64,000 nt of DNA from Bacteroidetes bacterium GWF2_33_16. GTDB lineage: Bacteria > Bacteroidota > Bacteroidia > Bacteroidales > UBA12077. Shown here piece by piece: positions 8,803-18,370 of this stretch; within the stretch, counting starts at the first letter, position 1; the number at the start of each line of letters is the position of its first letter. The stretch is taken from the NCBI GenBank assembly GCA_001768565.1, contig MEOE01000023.1:159215-223214 (forward strand), written 5' to 3'. The notes beneath the pieces are model-generated. The model worked only from the letters and a program-made list of their open reading frames with translations. It made no database searches and was not told where the DNA came from. The position numbers and the translations under genes were made by a program.

Positions 8803-11147
8803 AAGAAATTATCATCATTTTCACTGGTATTTTTATCCTCTTGTAATGATGGACAATTTAAATTAATATCAAACTTAAGAGGTTTTTCAAAAACGTCATC
8901 TCGTGTAACATATAAAGTTGAATCGTTATAAACTTTTGTCATAAATAGAGCAAATATTGGCAATGCAGTATTGCCGCCTTGCCCTAAACCTATTCCGGCA
9001 AAATGAATGCTACGATCTTCGCCACCAACCCATGCTCCTGAAACAAGATTTGGAGTAACACCAACAAACCAGCCATCGGAATGATTTTGTGTTGTTCCTG
9101 TTTTCCCTCCTATATCGTTCATCAACTCATATCGCCACCTCAATCTGCTTGCCGTACCATCCTTTACAACTCCTTGTAAAAGCTCAGTCATTAAATATGC
9201 TGTTTGCTCACTAATAGCCTCGTTTTTTGATGATGTAAACCGTGCTAATACATTTCCATTCTTGTCTTCAATACGTGTAACACACATTGGTTCAGAGTGT
9301 ACACCCTTATTTGAAAATGTGGTATATGCACTTACAACCTCAAGCAAAGTAATATCTGATGTTCCCAAGAAAATAGATGGTACAGGATCAATAAAACTTT
9401 TTACTCCCATTTTTTTCATCACATCAATTACCGATTCAGGATTAAATTGCTTTATTAACCAGGCAGAAATGTAATTAACCGAATTGGCCAATCCCCACTT
9501 TAAAGTTACCATTTGCCCGTCTTTATCCGAGGGACCTGAATTTTTTGGTGTCCAGGTTGTATCATTAAGAATAAAAGTTGTTGGAACATTGGGTACCGTA
9601 TAACAAGGCGAATATCCTTCCTGCATTGCCAATGTGTAAAGGAATGGTTTAATGGTTGATCCCACCTGTCTTTTGCCATACGAAACCATATCGTATTTAA
9701 AATGTTTGAAATCGGGGCCTCCAACATACGCTTTTATATAACCATTGTGAGGATCAATAGCTACAAAACCTCCCCTAAGATAAAACTTATAATAAATTAA
9801 AGAATCTAATGGGGTCATAATGGTATCACGCTCACCTTTCCATGAAAAAACAGTCATTGGAACAGGCGTATTAAAAGAAAGTAGAATAGAATCTGAGCTT
9901 AAACCACTCCTTCTAAGTGAGCGGTAACGATCGGTTCTTCGCATAGCTAATTCTATAATATCGCGGTATTCTGCTTTTGTTAATTTCTCGTAATAAGGTG
10001 CATTTGGATTGCCCTTTTGCTCATTGGTAAAATCATTCTGCAACTCACCGCCCATGTGCTCAACCATTGCTTCCTCGGCATATTGCTGCATTTTGGAATG
10101 AATCGTTGTATATATTTTTAGTCCATCTCTATATAAGTTATATGATGTACTATCTGGCTTCCGGTTTTTATTACACCAACCAAATAATGGGTCATTAATC
10201 CAGCGTATCGAATCCTTCTGATAATCCTCATAAAGAAAATAATTTCGTCGATTTGGTGTTGATGCATTAACGGTAAGTCTAATATATTCTCTCAAATAGG
10301 TTGCTAATCCAACATTATGATCCTGAACCTGATAATCCAGTTCAAGGGGCATAAGACTTAATGAATCAAATTCGGCAGCACTAATATACCCGTATTTATT
10401 CATTTGCGACAAAACTATATTTCTTCTTAAAAGAGATCGCTCGGGATTCCTAACTGGACTAAAAAAGGTTGGTGCTTTTAATAAACCAACTAGCAATGCA
10501 GCATCTTGAATTCTCAAGGAATCGGGTGACACATTAAAATACGTTTTAGCAGCTGATTTGATACCATAAGAATGACCTCCAAAGGGAACAGTATTGAAAT
10601 ACATCATCATAATTTCTTCTTTGGTATAATTCCTTTCCAAACGAACTGATGTAACCCATTCCTTAAATTTGGCAACACCCAAATGTAACTTTCTTGCAAC
10701 AAAAAAATTATAGGTTGTTGTGTCTCTGGGGAATAAATTCTTCGAAAGTTGTTGAGTTATAGTACTTCCTCCTCCAGAACTTCTATCTCCCAGAATGATA
10801 GTATAAACAAAAACTCGGGCTAAACCTCGTAAATCTATACCTGCATGTTTATAAAAGCGAACATCCTCTGTTGCAATTAAAGCATTTATTAAATGCGGAG
10901 AAAGCTCATTATAATCAACATACGATCTGTTTTCGTAATAGAAACTACCTAATAATTTGCCATCTTCAGAAATAACTTCTGAAGCAAGATTGTTTTTTGG
11001 ATTTTCAAGATCCTCAAACTTTGGCATCTCTCCAAGCTTACCGGCTGAGATCAAGGTAAAAATGACTACCAGCGTTATGATTGGTATAATTATTATACCC
11101 CAAAACAACCGAGTATAGAATTTTGGTGTGTATTTTATTTTACTCAT
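8799..11147 (-). CDS. mrcA: Class A penicillin-binding protein (PBP1A-like)
   Basis: Bifunctional peptidoglycan synthase of 782 residues anchored by one N-terminal transmembrane segment (about residues 15-36). The glycosyltransferase-51 domain has the catalytic Glu94 in TEDVRFYKHAG, then GGSTITQQLSKN and KEEIMMMYFNTVPFG. The transpeptidase domain has SxxK at Ser497 (GSTIKP), an SxN motif (NSVNY) and the KTG triad (GGKTGTTQNHSDGWFVG). All catalytic motifs are intact. The gene ends tail to tail with the ABC ATPase gene, overlapping by 4 nt, with no terminator visible. Confidence 0.96.
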   Translation of the reverse strand: MSKIKYTPKFYTRLFWGIIIIPIITLVVIFTLISAGKLGEMPKFEDLENPKNNLASEVISEDGKLLGSFYYENRSYVDYNELSPHLINALIATEDVRFYKHAGIDLRGLARVFVYTIILGDRSSGGGSTITQQLSKNLFPRDTTTYNFFVARKLHLGVAKFKEWVTSVRLERNYTKEEIMMMYFNTVPFGGHSYGIKSAAKTYFNVSPDSLRIQDAALLVGLLKAPTFFSPVRNPERSLLRRNIVLSQMNKYGYISAAEFDSLSLMPLELDYQVQDHNVGLATYLREYIRLTVNASTPNRRNYFLYEDYQKDSIRWINDPLFGWCNKNRKPDSTSYNLYRDGLKIYTTIHSKMQQYAEEAMVEHMGGELQNDFTNEQKGNPNAPYYEKLTKAEYRDIIELAMRRTDRYRSLRRSGLSSDSILLSFNTPVPMTVFSWKGERDTIMTPLDSLIYYKFYLRGGFVAIDPHNGYIKAYVGGPDFKHFKYDMVSYGKRQVGSTIKPFLYTLAMQEGYSPCYTVPNVPTTFILNDTTWTPKNSGPSDKDGQMVTLKWGLANSVNYISAWLIKQFNPESVIDVMKKMGVKSFIDPVPSIFLGTSDITLLEVVSAYTTFSNKGVHSEPMCVTRIEDKNGNVLARFTSSKNEAISEQTAYLMTELLQGVVKDGTASRLRWRYELMNDIGGKTGTTQNHSDGWFVGVTPNLVSGAWVGGEDRSIHFAGIGLGQGGNTALPIFALFMTKVYNDSTLYVTRDDVFEKPLKFDINLNCPSLQEDKNTSENDDNFF

Positions 11148-11169
11148 ATAGCATATTTTCTAATGGTTG

Positions 11170-11199
11170 TAAAAATAATAAATAATATTTAAATCAAAA
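11170..11199 (-). promoter_or_regulatory. Weak candidate promoter of the PBP gene
   Basis: Read on the minus strand, TTTTG is followed 17 nt later by TATTTTTA, one base from the TAnnTTTG -7 consensus, about 22 nt upstream of the PBP start codon. It would be back to back with the topA promoter in the same 122-nt gap. Confidence 0.3.
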
Positions 11200-11200
11200 T

Positions 11201-11233
11201 TTTGAACATAAAATATGAATTGTATTAATTTTG
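11201..11233 (+). promoter_or_regulatory. Putative topA promoter
   Basis: A -33 TTTG (11201-11204) and a -7 TAATTTTG (11226-11233, matching TAnnTTTG) are separated by 21 nt, close to the spacing known for the Bacteroidota primary sigma factor. The topA ATG follows at 11270. Confidence 0.55.
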
Positions 11234-11269
11234 TCGCAATTTTGAAAATTCTACAAACCCAAATAATTC

Positions 11270-13657
11270 ATGACTGATAATTTAGTAATCGTTGAATCTC
11301 CGGCCAAAGCAAAAACTATTGAAAAGTTTTTAGGAAAAGATTTCACTGTTAAATCAAGCTTCGGACACATAAGAGATTTAAGTAAAAAGAATTTAGGTAT
11401 TGATATAGAAAACAATTACCAGCCTGATTATATTGTTTCAGATGATAAAAAAAATGTTGTTAAAGAGTTAAAAGATTCAGCAAAAAAAGCAAAATTTGTT
11501 TGGCTTGCCTCCGATGAAGACAGAGAAGGTGAAGCCATTGCGTGGCATCTGTATAAGGAATTAAACCTTGATAAAGAAAAAACAAGACGAATTGTTTTTC
11601 ATGAAATTACAAAAGATGCTATCCAGAATGCTATAAAAAATCCGCGAAATATAGATGAAAACCTTGTAAATGCTCAACAAGCAAGGAGGATACTTGATCG
11701 ATTAGTAGGTTTCGAACTATCACCTATTCTCTGGAAAAAAGTAAAACCATCACTATCTGCTGGTAGAGTGCAATCTGTTGCAGTTCGTATATTAGTAGAA
11801 AGAGAAAGAGAAATAATGTCTTTTAAAAGTGAATCTTCTTTTAAAATTTCTGCTCAGTTTAAAACACCAAAAGGAGATGATTTAAAAGCTGAACTAAATG
11901 ATAGGATTAAAATACAAAAAGACACCGAAAGTTTTCTTGAAAAATGCAAAACTGCTGATTATAAAATTGCTGATGTAATAAAGAAACCAGGAAAAAAATC
12001 ACCCGCACCACCCTTTACAACATCAACACTGCAGCAAGAAGCGAGTCGCAAGCTTGGATTTTCAGTTGCACAAACCATGGCAATTGCTCAACGATTATAT
12101 GAGGCAGGGAAAATAACTTATATGAGAACCGATTCGGTGAACCTATCGACCATGGCTATAGGGGCTGCAAAAAATGTTATTATTTCGGAGTTTGGAGAAA
12201 AATACTTACAAACAAGAAATTTTAAAACAAAAACCAAAGGTGCACAAGAAGCTCACGAGGCAATTCGCCCCACCTTTATGAATACTCCTAAAGTAACTGG
12301 ATCAGATACCGAAAGAAAATTGTACGAGTTAATCTGGAAAAGAACTCTGGCATCTCAGATGAGTGATGCAATATTAGAAAAAACAACCATTTCAATCGAC
12401 ATTTCAAATGACCCAAGACAGTTTGTTTCAACTGGCGAAGTATTGAAATTTGATGGATTTCTAAAAGTTTACATGGAGTCGTCTGATGACGAAACAGATG
12501 AAGAACTAGGCTTGCTCCCTCAAGTAGAGCCCAACGATTTACTAAAATACAAATCAATTATTGCAACGCAGCGATTTACTCATTACCCAGCCAGATATAC
12601 CGAGGCAAGCTTAGTAAAAAAACTGGAAGAACTAGGCATTGGGCGACCCTCAACTTTTGCCCCTACTATTTCAACTATTCAAAACCGTGGTTATGTAATA
12701 AAGGAAGATCGTCCTGGAGTAGAAAGACAATACACCATAATAGGTCTGCAAAATAATAAAATAACAACTGAGATTAAAACAGAGATTTCGGGGGCAGAAA
12801 AGTCTAAACTTTTTCCAAACGACATTGGCATCGTTGTAAATGACTTCTTAGTCGATCACTTTGACGAGATTATAAGTTACAATTTTACTGCTACAGTCGA
12901 AGAAGAATTTGACGAAATTGCCAATGGGAAAATTCTATGGAATAAAATGATAGATAAATTCTATAAACCATTTCATAAAAAAGTTGAAGAAACACTTGAA
13001 ACATCTGCCCGCAGTGTAGGTGAAAGGATTATTGGAACAGATCCTGATTCTGGAAAACAAGTAACTGTAAAATTGGGCCCTTATGGACCTATGGCGCAAA
13101 TAGGTCTTAAAGATGATGTAGAAAAACCCAAATTCGCTTCATTACAACGTGGGCAGCATATTGAAACAATTACATTAGAAGAAGCCCTTGAATTATTTAA
13201 ACTTCCACGTAAAATTGGATTCTTTGAAGAGAAAGAAATGATTGTTTCAATTGGACGATTTGGTCCCTATATAAGACATAACTCAATGTTCTACTCCTTA
13301 AAGAAAGAAGACGACCCTTATAAAATAGAAGCCGATAGAGCCATTGAACTAATCGAAGAAAAAAGGAAGAAAGACAGTCAAAAAGTAATCAAAACTTTTG
13401 CTGAAGATACTGATTTACAAATTTTAAATGGTCGATGGGGACCTTATATCGCCTATAAAAAACAAAATTATAAAATCCCAAAGGGAAGCACTCCTGAGAA
13501 TTTAAATTACAAAGAATGCAAATCCATTATCGAGAGTTCTAGTAAAACAGAAACTCAGAAAAATAAGAAAAGACCAAAAGAAAAAACTACAATAAAAAAA
13601 TCAGCAGCTAAAAAACCGACAGCAAAGAAAGTTGCCTCAAAAAAGAAACCTAAATAG
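11270..13657 (+). CDS. topA: DNA topoisomerase I
   Basis: Type IA topoisomerase of 795 residues that relaxes negative supercoils. The TOPRIM domain opens with LVIVESPAKAKTIEKFLG and includes DEDREGEAIAWHL. The catalytic tyrosine is Tyr284 in KITYMRTDSVNLS. The C-terminal part has repeated topoisomerase C-terminal modules (LGPYGPMAQIG, IGRFGPYIRHNS, NGRWGPYIAYK) in place of the four-cysteine zinc fingers of Escherichia coli TopA. The last 30 or so residues are a Lys/Ala-rich basic tail resembling histone H1 tails, probably for nonspecific DNA binding. The next gene starts 2 nt after the stop. Confidence 0.97.
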   Translation: MTDNLVIVESPAKAKTIEKFLGKDFTVKSSFGHIRDLSKKNLGIDIENNYQPDYIVSDDKKNVVKELKDSAKKAKFVWLASDEDREGEAIAWHLYKELNLDKEKTRRIVFHEITKDAIQNAIKNPRNIDENLVNAQQARRILDRLVGFELSPILWKKVKPSLSAGRVQSVAVRILVEREREIMSFKSESSFKISAQFKTPKGDDLKAELNDRIKIQKDTESFLEKCKTADYKIADVIKKPGKKSPAPPFTTSTLQQEASRKLGFSVAQTMAIAQRLYEAGKITYMRTDSVNLSTMAIGAAKNVIISEFGEKYLQTRNFKTKTKGAQEAHEAIRPTFMNTPKVTGSDTERKLYELIWKRTLASQMSDAILEKTTISIDISNDPRQFVSTGEVLKFDGFLKVYMESSDDETDEELGLLPQVEPNDLLKYKSIIATQRFTHYPARYTEASLVKKLEELGIGRPSTFAPTISTIQNRGYVIKEDRPGVERQYTIIGLQNNKITTEIKTEISGAEKSKLFPNDIGIVVNDFLVDHFDEIISYNFTATVEEEFDEIANGKILWNKMIDKFYKPFHKKVEETLETSARSVGERIIGTDPDSGKQVTVKLGPYGPMAQIGLKDDVEKPKFASLQRGQHIETITLEEALELFKLPRKIGFFEEKEMIVSIGRFGPYIRHNSMFYSLKKEDDPYKIEADRAIELIEEKRKKDSQKVIKTFAEDTDLQILNGRWGPYIAYKKQNYKIPKGSTPENLNYKECKSIIESSSKTETQKNKKRPKEKTTIKKSAAKKPTAKKVASKKKPK

Positions 13658-13659
13658 AA

Positions 13660-14817
13660 ATGAATCTTAATGACTATTTTAGTCCGGTTGAAATATATAA
13701 TACATCTAGAAATTATATTCATTCTAGCGCTCAACTTTTATCAGTTGTTTCGATTCATTCAAAAAACCAACCAATAGAAGATATTACTAAATTTGATCTA
13801 GCGTTAATAGGTGTTTCTAATAATAGTTTGCATGATATATATTTAGACGAATACTCAGAAGTAAGAGAAGAGCTTTATAGTCTTTGCGCTAATCGCAAAA
13901 CAAAATTATACGACCTTGGCAATTTAAAACCATGCAAAACAAAAGCAGATACAATTATTGGATTAAGAGATGTTATAATTGAATTAATTTCATCAAAAAT
14001 TATTCCCATAATACTAGGTAATTCTGAGGATGTTTTGTATTCACAATATTTGGCATACAAAAAACTCGCTTTTCGAGCAAACATTGTATCAATCGATTCA
14101 AAAATTGCTGCACTTGAAAACAAGGAGACCAATACCCCTTCTGCATTATGGAATATTTTAGTTAATGAAAATAATGCATTGGAAAATTTCTCAAATATTG
14201 GATTTCAGTCCTATTATGTAAACACAAGAACACTTCAATTTTTGTCAGAGAACTACTTTGGAGCATATAGACTTGGTTTTATTCGATCAAATTTAAAAGA
14301 AGTTGAACCCTTAATGCGTGATGCTGATTTTGTAGGACTTAATATTGCCTCAATCAGGCAACCAGATGCTCCAGCACAAAACGATGCTTCACCAAATGGA
14401 TTTTATGGTGAGGAAATTTGTCAAATTGCAAGATACACAGGGAGTTCTAATAGATTATCTTCCTTTGGAATTTATGACTATAATCCAGATTTTGATCAAA
14501 ACAAACAAACATCAAGATTAATTGCACAGATTATATGGTATTACATTGAAGGATTTTACCAACAGATTAATGAACACCCTTTAAATAAAGGAGTCCATTT
14601 TAAAAAATTCTTGGTAGCAATTAATACTGCGCAAAACGAACTTATTTTTTACAAAAGCGAACAATCTGATCGCTGGTGGATGGAAATACCATCATTGCTA
14701 GAAAAACCTACTAAAAATACTATTATTTCATGTACTTTTGAAGATTACCAAAAAGCTATCTCAGGCGAATTACCAGAAAGATGGCTTATTGCATTTCAAA
14801 GATTTAATCCTGCTTAA
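13660..14817 (+). CDS. Arginase/formimidoylglutamase-fold protein with degenerate metal site
   Basis: A 385-residue protein recognisable as the arginase/ureohydrolase superfamily by its overall layout: LGNSEDVLYSQYLAY at the first metal-motif position, SIDSKIA at the second, GLNIASIRQPDAPA at the third, and SPNGFYGEEICQIARYTG downstream. In active enzymes these are GG(D/G)H, DAHxD and DxD. Here the His and nearly all the Asp ligands are replaced, so manganese binding and hydrolysis are unlikely. It directly follows topA (2 nt) and precedes the type IX secretion genes. A structural or regulatory role is possible but not shown. Confidence 0.75.
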   Translation: MNLNDYFSPVEIYNTSRNYIHSSAQLLSVVSIHSKNQPIEDITKFDLALIGVSNNSLHDIYLDEYSEVREELYSLCANRKTKLYDLGNLKPCKTKADTIIGLRDVIIELISSKIIPIILGNSEDVLYSQYLAYKKLAFRANIVSIDSKIAALENKETNTPSALWNILVNENNALENFSNIGFQSYYVNTRTLQFLSENYFGAYRLGFIRSNLKEVEPLMRDADFVGLNIASIRQPDAPAQNDASPNGFYGEEICQIARYTGSSNRLSSFGIYDYNPDFDQNKQTSRLIAQIIWYYIEGFYQQINEHPLNKGVHFKKFLVAINTAQNELIFYKSEQSDRWWMEIPSLLEKPTKNTIISCTFEDYQKAISGELPERWLIAFQRFNPA

Positions 14818-14831
14818 AATATCAATCCTCA

Positions 14832-14866
14832 ATTCTTGGCTAAAAAAAATTCCAAGAATATTTTTT
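14832..14866 (+). terminator. Rho-independent terminator after the arginase-fold gene
   Basis: ATTCTTGG (14832-14839) pairs with CCAAGAAT (14852-14859) across a 12-nt loop and is followed by a run of six T. It separates the topA unit from the secretion operon. Confidence 0.6.
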
Positions 14867-15020
14867 ATCAAAAGTAACTTTATTAATTTTAATAAGTATA
14901 AAGTTATATCTTTACCAAGCTTATTAACATTTTATTGTTAGTAAAACTTGTATAGAAATATAATTTTTAGTTATTTTACCTTTAGTAATCAGTAAATTAT
15001 TGAGAAATTATAGAACAAAT

Positions 15021-15959
15021 ATGAAGATTCGGCTTTTTCTTGTCACCATTTTATTAATGGTGTCTGTGTTTTTAAAAGCACAGCAAGATCCCCAATTTAG
15101 TCAATTCATGTTTACACAACTCTCAATAAACCCGGGATTTGCAGGCAGTGATGATAAAATTAACGTATTTGCCCTAACCAGACAACAATGGGTTGGTTTT
15201 ATGGACAAAGGAACACCACAGATCAGTGTCTTTAATGCCGATGCAGCATTTACTTTATTTAAATTACCGCTTGGTGCAGGGATATCAATAAAAAATGATA
15301 TTATAGGATTTAATAATGACACTGAAATCAATATTTCATTAGCATATAAAGTAAATATTGGAAGTGGAGTTTTAGGCATTGGTATAAAAGGAGGAATTGT
15401 AAATACAGATATATCAGGAGAATGGAAATACCCTGATGCCGATGGACAAGATGATCCTGCTATTCCAAAAAACCAAAAAGGGATGGCTATGGTTGATTTA
15501 GGTTTTGGTCTATTTTACAAAACTAACGACCTTTATCTTGGTATTGCCAGTACCCATTTAAATGAAGCAGAATTTGATTTACAACAAGGAAAACCTGCTT
15601 TACAACGACATTATTATGTTAATGCCGGTTATAATATGGCTTTATCAAATCCATTACTCGAATTTAAGCCATCTGTTCTTGTTCAATCAGATGGTACGTA
15701 TTCACAATTAAGTATAAATGCTTTACTCGAATACAATAAAAAGATATGGGGTGGCGTTTCTTGGAGAACAGATAATGCTATTATTGGTGTATTAGGTATC
15801 GAATTGTTCAATTGGGTAAAAATTGGATATTCGTACGATTTTGTAACATCAGATATTATGGGATATAATAGTGGTTCACACGAAATTATGATGGGATTTA
15901 GTTTTGATGTTAAAAAAGAAAAAACACCTGAAAAATATAAAAGCATTAGATTTTTATAG
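15021..15959 (+). CDS. PorP/SprF-family type IX secretion outer-membrane protein
   Basis: Outer-membrane beta-barrel of the PorP/SprF family, an accessory of type IX secretion and gliding. A signal peptide ends near FLKAQ; the mature start QDPQFSQFMFTQLSINPGFAGS is the family hallmark. The rest is alternating beta strands (GAGISIKNDIIG, LGIGIKGG, YLGIASTHL). I prefer the ATG at 15021; a TTG 21 nt upstream is in frame but gives a less signal-like N terminus. It heads porP-gldK-gldL-gldM-gldN, the conserved order. Confidence 0.9.
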   Translation: MKIRLFLVTILLMVSVFLKAQQDPQFSQFMFTQLSINPGFAGSDDKINVFALTRQQWVGFMDKGTPQISVFNADAAFTLFKLPLGAGISIKNDIIGFNNDTEINISLAYKVNIGSGVLGIGIKGGIVNTDISGEWKYPDADGQDDPAIPKNQKGMAMVDLGFGLFYKTNDLYLGIASTHLNEAEFDLQQGKPALQRHYYVNAGYNMALSNPLLEFKPSVLVQSDGTYSQLSINALLEYNKKIWGGVSWRTDNAIIGVLGIELFNWVKIGYSYDFVTSDIMGYNSGSHEIMMGFSFDVKKEKTPEKYKSIRFL

Positions 15960-15990
15960 AATATTATAAAGACAATTTGAAGAATTATTA

Positions 15991-15998
15991 TTATTTTG
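15991..15998 (+). promoter_or_regulatory. Weak -7-like box upstream of gldK
   Basis: TTATTTTG, one mismatch from TAnnTTTG, followed by CA as in many Bacteroidota promoters, 22 nt before the gldK ATG. It could give gldKLMN a start separate from porP. No convincing -33 element is seen. Confidence 0.25.
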
Positions 15999-16020
15999 CA
16001 ACATAAATTTTTTAAATATT

Positions 16021-17352
16021 ATGAAAAAAATACTTGTTCTAGTTATTCTTTTGGGAGCCACTTTTGGTTGTAGTCAATACAACGAGGGCGAATTAACGGG
16101 AGTTCAAGGTAGAAAAGGATGGTTCGAGTCACAACCGTATGGAATGGCTTTTATTCCAATTGGAAGCTTCAATATGGGACCTAGTGATCAGGATGTTTCT
16201 TGGGCTATGACCTCCTACTCCAAAACTGTTTCCGTTGATGCTTTTTGGATGGATGAAACAGAAATAACAAATAATGAATACCGACAATTCGTATATTATG
16301 TGAGAGATTCAATTATGAGAAGAAAACTCGGTGAACAAATTGAAGATTTTGTTATTGCTGAAGACCAATTTGGAAATCCAATTGATCCACCAATTCTTAA
16401 TTGGGAAACTGAAATTGATATGCAAAACGAAGAACATGTAGAAATTCTTAACGAATTATATTTAGCTGAACATGAGAGATTTTATAGAAGGAAAGAATTT
16501 GACACTCGTAAGTTAATGTTCGAATACTACAGAGTTGATATGCAGCAAGCTGCAAAAAAGTCTAACCGATATAATTTCGACACTAAAGAATATTCAGGAA
16601 CAGCAATAAATGCACAGGGAGAAATAATGGATGTAGAAGACAGATCTGCATTTGTTATTCGTGATGTCATTAATATTTACCCCGACACTCTCTGCTGGAT
16701 TAGTGACTTCACTTACTCGTTCAACGAGCCCTATACAAATATGTATTTTTGGCATCCCTCATACGACAACTACCCTGTTGTAGGAATTAGCTGGAAACAA
16801 GCCAGAGCATTTACCGTTTGGAGAACACAGTATTTAAATGAATTTTTACTCAAAGCTGGTGATGGATTTGTTCAGGATTTCAGATTACCAAGTGAAGCTG
16901 AATGGGAATATGCATCAAGAGGCAATTTAGATCTTGCAATGTATCCATGGGGAGGTATGTATACTAGAAATAAAGAAGGTTGTTTTCTTGCCAACTTCAA
17001 GCCATTGCGTGGTAATTATGTTGATGATGGTGGCCTTATAGCTGTAGCAGTTGGAAGTTATTCACCAAACGAATATGGTTTGTTTGATATGTCAGGAAAT
17101 GTTGCTGAATGGACTGCTAATGCTTTTGATGAATCAGCATTTACTTTTATGCACGATATGAATCCAGATTACAGATATGAAGCATTACCTGATGATGCAG
17201 TATCAATGAAACGAAAAGTTATTCGTGGAGGATCATGGAAAGATATAGGTTACTTTTTACAGAATGGTACCAGATCTTATGAATTCCAGGATTCTGCAAA
17301 ATCATACATTGGTTTTAGATGCGTTAGATCATATTTAGGATCTAATAATTAA
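16021..17352 (+). CDS. gldK: Gliding motility / type IX secretion lipoprotein GldK
   Basis: Outer-membrane lipoprotein (PorK in Porphyromonas) that with GldN/PorN forms the periplasmic ring of the type IX system. The lipobox TFGC places the lipidated residue at Cys17. The mature protein has the formylglycine-generating-enzyme (sulfatase-modifying) fold: MAFIPIGSFNMGPSD, DETEITNNEYRQFV, WEYASRGN, GNVAEWTANAF, RGGSWKD and a terminal GFRCVRS. The known family uses this fold structurally. Length (443 residues) and operon position are as expected. Confidence 0.95.
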   Translation: MKKILVLVILLGATFGCSQYNEGELTGVQGRKGWFESQPYGMAFIPIGSFNMGPSDQDVSWAMTSYSKTVSVDAFWMDETEITNNEYRQFVYYVRDSIMRRKLGEQIEDFVIAEDQFGNPIDPPILNWETEIDMQNEEHVEILNELYLAEHERFYRRKEFDTRKLMFEYYRVDMQQAAKKSNRYNFDTKEYSGTAINAQGEIMDVEDRSAFVIRDVINIYPDTLCWISDFTYSFNEPYTNMYFWHPSYDNYPVVGISWKQARAFTVWRTQYLNEFLLKAGDGFVQDFRLPSEAEWEYASRGNLDLAMYPWGGMYTRNKEGCFLANFKPLRGNYVDDGGLIAVAVGSYSPNEYGLFDMSGNVAEWTANAFDESAFTFMHDMNPDYRYEALPDDAVSMKRKVIRGGSWKDIGYFLQNGTRSYEFQDSAKSYIGFRCVRSYLGSNN

Positions 17353-17380
17353 TATTTTATAAATTTAAACGGTTTGTGCT

Positions 17381-18346
17381 ATGATTAACATATCAGAATT
17401 AACCCAGACATCTCAGTGGAAAAAGTTTATGGCAAAACTTTATGGCTGGGGAGCAGCAGTTGTTATTCTTGGTGCTTTGTTTAAAATCAATCACTGGCCT
17501 CTTGCCACACTGATGTTAATTGTAGGTATGGGTACAGAAGTAGTTATATTCTTCTTTTCAGCCTTCGAACCTATTCATGAAGACGTAGACTGGACCTTAG
17601 TTTATCCAGAATTGGCAGGCATCAGTGAAGAAGATGATTTTAAGCATGCTTCATCAGGAAAGATTAAAGAAACTAGTAGTGGAGGTAGTTTTGGAAAACT
17701 TGATGAGATGTTACAAAATGCTGAAATAACACCAGAGCTATTTGAAAAACTGGGTAAAGGATTAAAAAACCTAAACCAGACAACACAAAACCTAATAAAT
17801 GTTTCTGATGCAGCAAAAGCTACTAATCAGTTTGTTGATAATTTACAAACTGCTTCAGAATCTGTATCTTCTATGGCTGAATCCTATAGTAATGCATCAC
17901 AAAAATTAACTGGATCGGTTGATGCACTTATTGGATCTTACAACAACTCTGCAGAACTTATTAAAGATTCTGGTAAAAATATTGCTGAACAATTTGTTAG
18001 TACAAGCCAAGGATTTATTGAAAACTATAAAGCAACAGAAGAAAAAATTCAAGCAAATATTACTGCTATTGCTAGTGGAAATCAAACTTATAATGAAAAA
18101 CTTGAGCTTATTAATAAAAATCTCTCAGCACTTAATTCGGTTTATGAACTACAATTAAAAAATACCAATGAGCAGGTTAAAAATTCGCAATTACTAACCG
18201 GTGATATGGAACAAATTATTAATAACCTTAAAAGTTCTGCTGATGAAACTACTATTTATAAAAATGAATTGGCAAAACTTAATAAGAATCTTTCAGCTTT
18301 AAATAATGTTTATGGCAATATGCTTTCTGCTATGAATATTAGTTAA
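17381..18346 (+). CDS. gldL: Type IX secretion / gliding motor protein GldL
   Basis: Inner-membrane ring protein that with GldM makes the proton-driven motor of type IX secretion. Two transmembrane helices lie at about residues 20-36 and 41-60. The second carries a buried acidic residue, Glu53 in GMGTEVVIFFF, which corresponds by position to the glutamate essential for motor function in the family; Lys35 and His38 lie in the loop-proximal part of helix 1. The remaining 250 residues are a low-hydrophobicity coiled-coil-like region with repeated KNLSALN segments. It is 28 nt after gldK and 24 nt before gldM. Confidence 0.95.
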   Translation: MINISELTQTSQWKKFMAKLYGWGAAVVILGALFKINHWPLATLMLIVGMGTEVVIFFFSAFEPIHEDVDWTLVYPELAGISEEDDFKHASSGKIKETSSGGSFGKLDEMLQNAEITPELFEKLGKGLKNLNQTTQNLINVSDAAKATNQFVDNLQTASESVSSMAESYSNASQKLTGSVDALIGSYNNSAELIKDSGKNIAEQFVSTSQGFIENYKATEEKIQANITAIASGNQTYNEKLELINKNLSALNSVYELQLKNTNEQVKNSQLLTGDMEQIINNLKSSADETTIYKNELAKLNKNLSALNNVYGNMLSAMNIS

Positions 18347-18370
18347 TTATACTAGATAAACTAAACGAAT

